Shown: positions 7,191 through 14,562 of the stretch, in pieces
Layout of the letters: every line of letters starts with the position of its first letter
Numbering within the stretch: position 1 is the stretch's first letter
NCBI GenBank assembly: GCA_009602725.1
Contig: WELB01000335.1
Coordinates: 85,775 to 100,480 of the forward strand
Source of the DNA: Spirogloea muscicola
Lineage: Eukaryota > Streptophyta > Zygnematophyceae > Spirogloeales > Spirogloeaceae
Length of the DNA stretch: 14,706 nt
Reading direction: 5' to 3'
Notes under the pieces: model-generated
What the model was told of the DNA's origin: nothing
Databases searched by the model: none
What the model saw: the letters and a program-made list of their open reading frames with translations, nothing else
Program-made: the position numbers and the translations under genes

Positions 7191-7542
7191 TAGTAGGCCT
7201 TGACCAGACTCCTCGGTCGACCAACGCCCGAGAGAGACACAGCCCTGCTGCTGCCTAGCCAGCCCCGCTGCTGCCTGCTGCTGCCGCCGCCGCCACAGCT
7301 CTGCTGTTGCCGCCTGCAGCCAGCCCGTCGCCGCAGCTCATCGCTGCGGGCCCTGCCGGCTCTCTGTAAGTCTGTTGGTAGAGTCACCGCTCTAGGGCGG
7401 TGCCTCAGGGTAAGACTTCCGCTGCGCTCTGTGCGCGTATGTGCGTTGGCGTTCTCCTGTATGAGGGTTGTCTTCAAAACACCCTATGTTCGAATCCAAA
7501 CCAGGACATCCTGACTCTAACTGTGTGATTAGAGCAGAGGTG

Positions 7543-7903
7543 TCAAACCCCTTGTCGGGCCCGCCTTCTCGAAGGTGGGCCTTGAGGCGAGCCTCTCAGA
7601 GACCCCTGGGGAGTTTGGCACATGAAACATCATAAGTAGGGCTGAGACCAGCCTCAGGGCACCCGATCGAAGTCAGCGTAAGCCCACGCCAGAGAGAGGC
7701 GCGCAGCCCTGCTGCCGCCTGCAGCCGCAGCTCGTCCTCGCAGGCCTGCTGCTGCCTGCTGCTGCAGCCCGACGCCGCAAACCGTCTCTGCCGCTGTTCA
7801 TTGGCTCTCCTGAATGTAGACTGTGGCTGCTCCCTTTGGGACAGTTGCTGGCCCGTATCGAGAGGTGACGTTCCGCCCCAGCCCTGCTGTTGCTGCCGTC
7901 TGC
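7543..7903 (+). repeat. Fragment F: partial LTR interrupted by LTR E
   Basis: A 34-bp segment (7548-7581) is identical to 8313-8346 in LTR E. It is followed by a TATA-like CATAAGTAG at 7631-7639, a GAGAGAG motif and a GCTGCC-rich tract at about 7708-7770. The order matches the other LTRs, so this is the promoter and R region of a related LTR. Its 5' U3 part is absent, and it stops exactly where LTR E begins (7904). The remainder is presumably beyond element E and not visible. No coding sequence is seen. Confidence 0.72.
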
Positions 7904-8774
7904 TGTAACGTCCGCGCCGTAACGGGACGCTTGACTCCGAGTTAAGCGCTAAGTGTGACCACTGACGCGCAAGTGCCTAAAGCGTGCGACGCGCGTGCCA
8001 CTCGCGGGCGACCCACGCGAGGTGTCGCGCAGTGTGACGCGCCTGCTGACGATGTGACGTGCAGGCGCGCCGCCGAAAGCAGAGGTGGAGAATCATGGAC
8101 TTCCAGAGCGGAGCTCCTCGGCATGTTCCTGAATCTGCCACTGTGCTCGCAATGACGTGTATGCGACATGTGTGGCGCGTCCGTGACGCTGCGCCACACC
8201 CGTGACCCACTGGCAGCGCCGCAAGCCGGCGCCGCAGAGCGCCGCTCCGCGGCGCCGCGGGACGGTCGCCACTTCCGGAAGGGATCCGCGTGGCCTGCCC
8301 TCGTACTTGATTCCCCTTGTCGGGCCCGCCTTCTCGAAGGTGGGCCATGAGACAACCTCCCAGGACCCCTGGGGAGGGTGGCAAATGAAGCACTACAAGT
8401 AGGGCTAAGAGTCACCCGGTCAACGTCACTGAAGCCCGTGCGAGAGAGGTGCAGCTCTGCTGCCGCCTGTTGCCGCAGCCCGCCGACGCAGCCCTGCTGC
8501 TGCCTGCTGCCGCTGCCCGTTGCAGCATCCCGTCGTCGCGGATCTTCATCGGCTCTGTGAGTAAGACTGTGACTGCAGTCGCTGGCCCGTACCTGAGAGG
8601 CCCGTACCTGAGAGGTGAGCTGCTGCCTGTTGGCAGCGACTCAAAGCAAGACTTCTGCTGTGTGTAAAACGTGGTGCTTCGCTGTGCTGGGAGTTTGTCT
8701 CTAATTCACAATGTCCGAAACCAATAAGGACTGACTGACCCCTGACTGTGCTCTTAAGGGTCAGGATCTTTACA
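7904..8774 (+). repeat. 5' LTR of element E (871 bp)
   Basis: It begins TGTAACGTCC and ends CTTTACA, with TGTAA/TTACA terminal repeats, and is followed after one base by a primer-binding site. That makes it a 5' LTR reading rightward. It contains a palindrome CCGCGGCGCCGCGG (8247-8260), the 34-bp block shared with F (8313-8346), a TATA-like CTACAAGTAG near 8393, GAGAGAG near 8442, a GCTGCC-rich tract and an exact 15-bp tandem duplication at 8584-8613. Short open frames in it are not supported as genes. Confidence 0.82.
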
Positions 8775-8775
8775 T

Positions 8776-8787
8776 TGGTATCAAAGG
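8776..8787 (+). promoter_or_regulatory. Primer-binding site of element E (initiator-Met-tRNA-like)
   Basis: TGGTATCAAAGG begins one base after the LTR end. TGG pairs with the CCA tail of a tRNA, and TGGTATCA is the known start of primer-binding sites that use the initiator methionine tRNA in many plant LTR elements. The bases after TGGTATCA differ from the plant consensus, so the exact tRNA is not certain. Confidence 0.75.
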
Positions 8788-9336
8788 AGTCCTTGCATCT
8801 CGCTGGCCTCGTATCCTGTGATGATATGGCTGACCATGCAAGGTTTCTTCTGATGCTCTGGCACTGACTAGTCTCTTGCGACTTAGATCCCTTGCCAGAG
8901 TGTGCCCGTGGATCTGCATCGGCCGACTGATTGGTGCTGTGAACACTCGCTCGCTGCATCCACGCATCCGGGGTCGGCCAACATCAAGTGGTCCTCCACC
9001 CCGGCGGCAATCACAATTGCCAGGTCAGTTATGCGCCTCCGCAACCGCCTGCCGTCGGTGGATTGCCTGTCTGCGTGGCAAGGAGGTGAAACCGACCGCC
9101 GCTGGGCGGCGAAGTCTGGCTATGTGCCGGAAACTGGTCCAGACACCAGTCCTGGCTCCTCCCTCAGTTCGCTCGTGCTGCTTTGCGTTTTGGGGGTATG
9201 ACTTGCGCGCTATCAGGATTGCTTTGCTTGTCTGGGCACCAGCTTGCTCAGTAACATTGTGGTAGAATTGTCTCAGCCGTCGTGTCTTACGCCCTCCACT
9301 GCCTTGATCCATCAGTGTTTTGGTGTACGGGCATGG
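8788..9336 (+). other. Leader region of element E, no recognisable gag
   Basis: This stretch follows the primer-binding site and ends where LTR C begins. In an intact element it would be the untranslated leader and start of gag. The first ATG (8826) opens only 13 codons. Longer open frames at 8876-9265 and 8902-9201 show no capsid or CCHC zinc-knuckle motif that I recognise. It is probably leader or decayed gag. Confidence 0.5.
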
Positions 9337-9540
9337 TGTAACATCCCTGTCCCTAATCACACAAGGGTCAGAATGTCCTGGTTTGGTTTCGAGCATGGGG
9401 TGTTTAGGAGACAACCCTCATCCAGGAGAACGCTAACGCACATACGCGCATAGAGTGTAGCGGAAGTCTTACCCCGAGGCACCGCACTAGGGCGGTAACT
9501 CTACCCATAGGCTTACAGAGAGCCAGTGGGACCCACTGCA

Positions 9541-9674
9541 ACGAGCTGCGGCGACGGGCTGGGCAGCAGGCGGCAGCAGCAGAGCTGTAGCATCCCTGTC
9601 CAGACCCCCCGGCCGGGCCCGCAGCGACGAGCTGCGGCGACAGGCTGGGCAGATGGCGGCAGCAGCAGAGCTGT
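9541..9674 (-). repeat. 48-bp direct repeat in the R/U5 tract of LTR C
   Basis: 9541-9588 and 9627-9674 match at all but about three positions and are separated by 38 bp. LTR B has a single copy. The spacer carries TGTAGCATCCCTGTCC (9586-9601), nearly the same as the LTR end at 9337-9352. Confidence 0.75.
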
Positions 9675-9778
9675 GACGGCGGCGGCGGCAGCAGGCAGCA
9701 GCGGGGCTGGCTAGGCAGCAGCGCGGCTGTGACTCTCTCGGCGTTGGTCGGACCCCTGTGTCCGGCCGATGCCCACAA

Positions 9779-9785
9779 CTTATAG
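9779..9785 (-). promoter_or_regulatory. TATA box of LTR C
   Basis: CTATAAG on the minus strand lies 10 bp after the 23-bp block shared with LTRs B and D, the same spacing as in LTR B. Confidence 0.6.
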
Positions 9786-9930
9786 CTCTTCTCCAGCCAC
9801 CCCTCCCCTGAGGGTGTGAAGAAGATTGTCCCCAAGGCCCTCCCCAGGAGGGGCGGGCCGGACAAAGGGGACACAAAGCGACGCCCATTAGGCGGCACAA
9901 GGGCGACGCGACGCGGCGCCCTGGGCGGTA

Positions 9931-10878
9931 AGACAGATGCCCAGGGTGTTAAGCCCGGCGGGAAGCTTTTGAACGACGGAGAGAAGAGGCTTGGCATCCT
10001 GTCAAATACTGCTGGACGTGGGAAGGGCAATGGGCAAGATTGGCCGCTGGTTCTCAAGTTTTGTGCTCAGGCCCAAAGTCGAGCCACTTGATGAGGTACT
10101 CACAGGATTTACGACGCCCACGGAGATTGTCCCGGTGTGACAAAATCTCCTCCGCATGAAACTCCTCTGCGCTATTAACGACAAGGGGAGGTGAGGGCGG
10201 TTGGACACGGCCATCCGTATGGTATGGCTCGAGTTGAGACACATGGAAAACGTTGTGGACTTTCCAATGTACCGGTGTATCAATCTCATATGCGACCTTG
10301 CCAACCAGGCGCATGACACGGAAAGGTCCAACCCACTTTGGCAGCAACTTAGGCGTACCGACAGCCCGCAAGACTAAGTGCAAAGTGCTCAATAGCACTT
10401 GGGCACCGACGTCGAAGGACACATGCCTGCGACGGCGATCAGCATACTGCTTTTGCCGGTTCTGAGCAATTATCAAGAATTGCTTAGCCCTCCGCTGAGC
10501 TGCCAGGAGAGTACCGGTGAAGCTTACAGCGGCCGGAACGCGCTCCGGCCTCCCCACCTGCAAAGGTGATCGGGGATGCTGACCATAATTCAGGAAGAAG
10601 GGTGTATTTTCGGTAGAATCATGAAGGGCATTGTTCACAGCATACTCCGCTGGAGCAAGATGCACATCCCAGTCAGTTTGACTGGGGTTTACGAAGTGCC
10701 TGAGCATGTCTTCCAAAACCCGATCCATGCGTTCGGTCTGACCGTCCGTCTGGGGATGGAAAGGCGTGGACATGAATTGCTTGGTGCCGAGAAGCCAGCA
10801 CTCTGCCTTCCAGAAGTGACCCGTGAAGCGAGGATCGCGGTCAGCACGATGCGCTCGGGTACTCCGTGCAGTTTCCAT
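9931..10878 (-). pseudogene. Integrase core (second part), C-terminal domain and chromodomain (element C)
   Basis: On the minus strand one frame is open from 10878 to 10054. Its first codons are out of register because of the one-base loss shared with element B. Real homology begins at DRDPRFTGHFW with the second catalytic Asp, then TDGQTERMDR with the Glu, the same 35-residue spacing, and LLPKWVGPFRVMRLVGKV. The chromodomain (EEILSHRD, IKWLDFGPEHKT) is cut by TGA at 10056-10054 where the others have the Trp of TWEP. Decayed tail sequence continues to about 9931. Apart from the chromodomain, it is about 99% identical to element B by hand comparison. Confidence 0.87.
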
Positions 10879-11072
10879 TCGCGGTCCACAAATATGCCAG
10901 CGAATTGCTCAGCGGATACCCGTGTGGTCGTAGTTACAAAGTGCAACATATTACTCAAACGATCCACAAACACGACAATGGCGTCATAGCCGTTGCGCGT
11001 CTTGGGCAACTGGGTGATGGAATCCACACTGACATCAGACCAGTTTTGCGGGGGAATAGCCAACGCATGGAG
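10853..11072 (-). pseudogene. Integrase catalytic core, first part (element C)
   Basis: On the minus strand, after a TAG at about 11075-11073, it carries NWSDVSVDSITQL with the first catalytic Asp and YDAIVVFVDRLSNMLHF up to HGVPERIV. There, as in element B, one base is missing and the frame is lost. The open frame continues to 10689 without meaning. Confidence 0.85.
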
Positions 11073-11590
11073 CTACCCGGGAGGCTTGTGAGAGCGTGCC
11101 TTACTACGCTGGCAGGTGGCACAAGTCTTCACAAAAGACTTCACGTGAATTGCAAGTGCGCCAGCAAAAGAGAAGCTGAATAGCTTTCTTTGTCTTTCCC
11201 ATAGCAAAATGATCACTGTACGGAGGCTCATGCATCTCTTGAATGATACTAGTGCGCGAGGAACTGCAGTTGAGCACCACAATGGCGTCACCTCGCCACT
11301 AGAAGCCTTGGTCATGTACTACTGTGCGTGGTTTGGTTGCAGATGCAAACCAAGGGTCTGTGCCATGCCCATCACGAATACGCACATACAGCTCAGAGAG
11401 GTTGGTGGTGCTTTGCGCTGCGTCCCCACGGGTAGGCCGCACGTCTGCAGTCTGAACCCTTGGCACTTAAGACAGGCGCTACAGCAGCCCCTACAATGTT
11501 GCGGCTCACCGGGTCCGCCACATTGATTCTTCCAGGGCGGTACAACCACGGATTTGTGGCATGCTCTCAGCCCACCGAGCTTGACGCCTG
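11073..11590 (-). pseudogene. RNase H tail, tether and integrase zinc finger, decayed (element C)
   Basis: The nucleotide sequence aligns with B 4925-5452, but the protein is broken into several frames. There is a 2-nt loss after TYFHT, an in-frame TAG near 11302 where B has Trp of FWWRGD, and another indel near 11155. Only the second half of the finger (KSFVKTCATCQRSKAR) reads cleanly. It ends with TAG at the same Leu codon as in B. Confidence 0.78.
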
Positions 11591-11898
11591 CTGAATTGCT
11601 GCTGTGTGAAAGTAGGTCAACGGCCGATTTTCCGTTACGACCGTTAATTCGAAACCCTCGAGATAGCTTTGCCACACACGGAGGGCGTGCACAACAGCAA
11701 GGAGCTCCTGCTCACCCGTAATATAATCTCGCTCTGCAGGACTGAGCAGGCGACTTTCGAAGGCTACGGGATGACCCTTCTGCAGGACAACGGCACCAAT
11801 GCCGATCAAAGAGGCGTCACATACGACCTCAGACGGCACGCCTTCTCGAGGCAAAGTCAAAACGGGAGATGATTCCAGGACCCGCTTTACATCCGCTT
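11590..11898 (-). pseudogene. RNase H (element C)
   Basis: On the minus strand it reads VKRVLESSPVLTLPREG, VVCDASLIGIGAVVLQ (first Asp), GEQELLAVVHALRVW (Glu) and then VTENRPL, where the third catalytic residue of the others, Asp in DHCPL, is replaced. It sits two bases out of frame with the upstream RT piece, and frame is lost again after TYFHT. Confidence 0.83.
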
Positions 11899-12100
11899 TA
11901 GCGCCTTCTGGCATTCGGACGTCCACACCAATGGTACGTCCTTACGGGTGATCTTCGTAAGAGGAGATGCCATGGTTCCATATCCTTGAAGGAATTTTTG
12001 GAAGTAGTTGGCGACTCCCAAAAAGGAATGCAACTGCGGCACAGTCCGCGGCACAGGCCATTCCTTTGCTACAACTGTCTTTTTGGGGTCGACGCGCACC
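11895..12100 (-). pseudogene. RT connection fragment (element C)
   Basis: On the minus strand it reads [35 protein letters not shown] and PLTKITRKDVPLVWTSECQ, matching B 4417-4610. It keeps the FLGVANYF that B lost. It begins abruptly at 12100, fused to the TATA region of LTR D; no RT palm or YLDD is present. Confidence 0.83.
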
Positions 12101-12163
12101 AACTTATGATAGCATTACTCCTGCCACCCCTCCCCTGAGGGTGTGAAGAGGATTGTCCCCAGG

Positions 12164-12168
12164 GCCCT
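12164..12168 (+). other. Left target-site duplication (GCCCT) of the solo LTR
   Basis: GCCCT directly precedes TGTAATGA. It is a 5-bp duplication, the usual length for Ty3/gypsy integrases. Confidence 0.9.
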
Positions 12169-12714
12169 TGTAATGAACCAGCCGTTTGGTTAAGCCACAT
12201 GGCTCTGTTTGCATTACATGACCGGCTATTTGCGACAAGTGGGCCCGCCAGGAGGCGGGCTGGCCAGCCGGGCAAGTGGCCCGCCCAGAGACGGGTCCAG
12301 CCCGTCCAGAAATACTCCTCGCCAGGATCCGCCTGTTCAAGGGAGGATCTTTGGCCCACCGTCTGGCAGGCCATGGGGCGACCCGCTCACACCCCTGGAG
12401 GGGGGGGTGCCACAGAAAAGCACGAAGAGCCTTGGGGCTGAGGCTCGAGGGGAGTTCGAACCGGTGAAGCCCAGGAGCAGCCTTGCCGCTGCTCGCCGCC
12501 GCAGCCGCCGCCGCACCTTGCTGCTGGGCCTGCTGCGCCGGCCTGCGCCCAGGAGGTGGAGTCGCCGCCGGACGGCGGCGCCACGGGGCCTGTCTTCCGC
12601 TGCGCCTATGCGCTAGTGCTTTGCCTGTGTAGTGGGTTGGTCCCTAAACCCCTACAGCAAAACTCAAGAAGGACTGCTCACCCTAACTGCGTGTGTAGGG
12701 CGAGGTTCCTTACA
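12169..12714 (+). repeat. Solo LTR of type A with intact target-site duplication
   Basis: A complete TGTAATGA-to-CCTTACA LTR (546 bp), about 96% identical to LTR A by hand alignment, stands alone with no internal sequence on either side. It splits LTR D on the opposite strand. Both flanks carry GCCCT, and joining them restores the host sequence seen intact in LTR C (9836-9845). It probably arose by recombination between the two LTRs of a full insertion. It retains about 34 bp near 12372-12406 that LTR A lacks. Confidence 0.92.
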
Positions 12715-12719
12715 GCCCT
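12715..12719 (+). other. Right target-site duplication (GCCCT) of the solo LTR
   Basis: GCCCT directly follows CCTTACA and matches 12164-12168 exactly. Confidence 0.9.
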
Positions 12720-12770
12720 CCCCAGGAGGGGCGGGCCGGACAAAGAAGGACACAAAACGACGCCCATTAG

Positions 12771-12938
12771 GCGGCACAAGGGCGACGCGAAGCCGTGCCC
12801 TGGGCGGTACAAAGGAGACGCGAAGCGTGAACTAGATAGAGCGGCACAAGGGAGACGCGAAGCGGCGCCTTGGGCGGCACATAAGGGGACACGAAGCGTC
12901 GCACAAAAGGGGACGCGAAGCGGCGCCTCCTGGCGGTG
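12771..12938 (-). repeat. Minisatellite in U3 of LTR D (about 33 bp, 5-6 units)
   Basis: Units begin near 12771, 12804, 12841, 12874, 12898 and 12933. On the + strand each holds a GCGGCACAAGGG-like core, GACGCGAAGC, and often GGCGCC. Spacing is 33, 37, 33, 24 and 35 bp. LTR C has about one unit at 9890-9926. Confidence 0.78.
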
Positions 12939-13106
12939 CACGTAGGTGCACGTGCGGGACCAAGCCGGGGGCCTCCGACCGTACTTAGCTGCTCATACGG
13001 TGGAGCAAAGCTGCCCGTACCGTTTGGGACTTTCAAACGGTAGAAACGATACGACCATGTATGGGTACCAGCACCGTTTGCACTCTCAAACGGAGGGAAT
13101 GTTACA

Positions 13107-13120
13107 TACCTCCCCACTTA
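13107..13120 (-). promoter_or_regulatory. Polypurine tract of element D
   Basis: The minus strand reads TAAGTGGGGAGGTA directly before the LTR start, the same tract as in A and B. Confidence 0.83.
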
Positions 13121-13930
13121 GATGTTCACGTCTGCGGGAACAAGGAGGGAGCACTACAGAGGGGCAACCCATGGAAATTAAGCCCGGCGAGAAGACACTG
13201 GACGGCGGAGAGAAGAGGCGTGGCCTCTTGTCACATACTTCTGGAGGTAAGAAGGGCAATGGTCCAGATTGGCCGCCGGTTCCCAAGAATTGTGCTCAGG
13301 CCCAAAGCCGAGCCACTTGATGAGGTACTCACGGGACTTATGACGCCCACGGATTTTGTCCCGGTGTGACAAAATCTCCTCCACTTGATTCTTTCCTCGT
13401 TGGCAAGAACGAAGGCAGGCGGGGGCGGTTGGACACGGCCATCCGGATGGTGTGGCTCGAGTTGAGACACATGGAGATTCCCATGTACCGGTATTTTAAG
13501 CTCAAATGTGACCTTGCCAACCAGGCGCATTATACGAAAAGGTCCAACCGAATTTGGCAGCAACTTGTGCGTACCCATAGCCCGCAGGCTAGGTGCTTCG
13601 TGCTCCATAGCACTGGGGCACCCACGTCGAAGGACACATTCTTGCGACGTAAATCAGCATACTGCTTGTGCCGGTTGTGAGCAATTGTAAATAAGTGCTT
13701 AGCTCTCCGCTGAGCCTTCAGGAGGTCACCCGGAAAGCTTACTGCAGCCGGAATGTGCTCCGGCTTTCCCACCTGCAAAGTGATCGGGGGTGCTGACAGA
13801 CAGGAAGAAGGGTGTGTGTTCGGTAGGCATGAAAGGCGTTATTCACAGCATACTCGCTGGAGCAAGGTACTCGTCCCAGTTAGCATGACTAAGGTTTACA
13901 AAAGCCTTAACGTGTCTGCCAGAACCCGCT
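13121..13930 (-). pseudogene. Integrase C-terminal region and chromodomain (element D)
   Basis: On the minus strand the pieces, in order, are a region matching LAPAEYAVNNA, QVGKPEHIPAAVSFPGDLL, QYADLRRKNVSFDVG, then in another frame GTHKLLPNSVGPFRIMRLVG and PVHGNLHVSQLEPHH (four residues shorter than the VHWKVHNVFHVSQL of the others). In a third frame comes a chromodomain at about 13384-13220 (EEILSHRD, LIKWLGFGPEHNSWEP). At least two frameshifts separate these. The chromodomain itself is intact. Confidence 0.8.
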
Positions 13931-14562
13931 TCAACCTCATAAAAGAAGCTTGATAGCACTTCTTGTTTTTTCCGATACCCAAGTGACCACTGTACTGAGG
14001 CTCATGCGTCTCTTACATAATACTTGTGTGCAAGGTGTTGCAGTTGGGCACCACAATGGCGTCGCCTCATCACCAGAAGCCTTGGTCACATACTACAGTG
14101 CGTGCTTTGGATGCTCGTGCAAACCAAGGGTCTGTGCCATACCCATCACGAAGACGCAGTTACAGCTCAGAGAGGTTGGTGGTGCACTGCCGAGCGGCCC
14201 CACGGGCAGGCGGCACGCCTGCGGTTTGAGCCCTGGTGGCACACAAGACAGGCCCCACAGCAGCCCCTACAATGTTGCGGCCACCGGATCGGCAGCATTG
14301 TCACGTCCAGGGTGGTAAACTCACTGGATTGGATTAGTACCATACTACAAGCTCACCAAGCTTGACGCCTGTTTTTTGCTGTTGTGGGCGGCCAAACGGT
14401 CGACTGGCTATAAGCGCTTACAACTGAAAACTCCGCAACCCTGAGATAGCAACGCCACACACGGTGGGCGTTCACAACAGCAAGGAGCTCTTGCTCCCCC
14501 CATGGTTGAGATGCGCCCGGCAGGACTGAACAGGCGATTCTCGAGGGGTTGGCCGAATCAAC
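13931..14562 (-). pseudogene. RNase H, tether and zinc-finger remnants (element D)
   Basis: On the minus strand it reads GEQELLAVVNAHRVWRCYL near 14513, preceded by a diverged copy of the RLLSPAERDY region from about 14562. Tether and finger sequence then aligns at the nucleotide level (NLSEL and DGYGTDPWF-like pieces, and a SGHLGIGK-like finger half), with stops and shifts. At about 13935 the sequence jumps from the finger to the part after the catalytic Glu, so about 455 bp with all three integrase catalytic residues are missing relative to B. Confidence 0.75.

Larger units (their letters stand above)
3164..7542 (+). mobile_element. Element B: 3' part of a Ty3/gypsy chromovirus, interrupted by element A
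   Basis: It runs protease, RT, RNase H, integrase, chromodomain, polypurine tract and 3' LTR. The left boundary is the A/B insertion junction inside the protease coding region, and the rest of protease, gag and the 5' LTR should lie upstream of element A, off-window. Lesions seen: protease catalytic Asp to Gly (3194), TAA (3587), +1 shift at 4216-4225, +1 at about 4380, -2 at about 4494, TAG (5450), -1 at about 5680 and TAG (6142). The right LTR end is slightly eroded, so 7542 is approximate. Confidence 0.87.
6651..7542 (+). repeat. 3' LTR of element B (about 890 bp)
   Basis: It starts TGTAACGTGTCC after the polypurine tract. Two imperfect inverted repeats sit at 6663-6684 and 6717-6738 (arms such as ACCGTTCG/CAAACGGT). 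A degenerate GC-rich repeat lies at about 6955-7050, a conserved pre-TATA block at 7151-7173, a TATA box at 7184, a GAGAGAG motif near 7230, and a GCTGCC-rich tract at 7240-7350. The 3' part aligns with LTR C up to TGTGATTAG and GAGGTGT, but the expected final TTACA is not present. The right end is therefore eroded or recombined with fragment F, and 7542 is approximate. Confidence 0.82.
9337..9930 (-). repeat. 3' LTR of element C, lacking its first ~300 bp
   Basis: On the minus strand it ends GGGATGTTACA at 9337. It aligns with the promoter-to-end part of LTR B, including TATA, GAGAGAG, the GCTGCC tract, a GTAAGC site with a hairpin, and TGTGATTAG. The 23-bp pre-TATA block is at 9796-9818 and a stem-loop at 9836-9859. 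Two 48-bp near-copies at 9541-9588 and 9627-9674 are an internal duplication. Homology to LTR D stops at about 9930, where pol-tail sequence starts. Confidence 0.82.
9337..12100 (-). mobile_element. Element C: 5'-truncated chromovirus inserted in element E, minus strand
   Basis: Reading the minus strand from 12100, it runs RT connection, RNase H, integrase, chromodomain, part of an LTR, then a clean LTR end (TTACA) at 9337. The 5' LTR, gag, protease and most of RT are absent because the sequence switches to LTR D at 12100/12101. About 350 bp holding the polypurine tract and the start of the 3' LTR are also missing at about 9930. It is the closest relative of element B in the window and lies inverted to it. 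Confidence 0.87.
12101..13106 (-). repeat. 3' LTR of element D, truncated, with a solo LTR inside
   Basis: On the minus strand it starts TGTAACATTCCC at 13106, after the polypurine tract. It carries paired inverted repeats at 13074-13093 and 13019-13041, a minisatellite at 12771-12938 and a GGCCCGCC stem-loop. It is interrupted from 12714 to 12169 and resumes at 12168 with the 23-bp block (12145-12123) and a TATA-like CTATCATAAG (12112-12103). It then stops at 12101. About 460 bp of its own sequence remain; the R/U5 part is gone. Confidence 0.83.
12101..14562 (-). mobile_element. Element D: heavily decayed chromovirus, minus strand
   Basis: On the minus strand it runs RNase H remnant, tether and zinc-finger remnant, integrase C-terminal region, chromodomain, polypurine tract, then LTR D. 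The integrase catalytic core has been deleted at about 13935. The LTR is split by a solo LTR and truncated at its TATA region where element C begins. It is the most diverged copy here and probably among the older ones. Confidence 0.82.

Noticed and set aside
7487-7500. tRNA-like or pol III B-box sequence (GTTCGAATCC) in LTR B and a reverse-strand GGTTCGAAC in LTR A.
   Set aside because: The flanking bases do not form a T-arm stem, no acceptor or anticodon arm can be drawn, and the motif is not kept in LTR C.
7200-7514. Open frames within LTRs (for example 7200-7514, 7955-8155, 8168-8350, 12209-12616) as small genes.
   Set aside because: They are GC-rich chance frames over repeat tracts, are not conserved between LTR copies and show no protein motif.
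12771-12938. CRISPR-like array.
   Set aside because: Units are contiguous and degenerate with uneven length and no unique spacers, and lie inside an LTR; this is a minisatellite.
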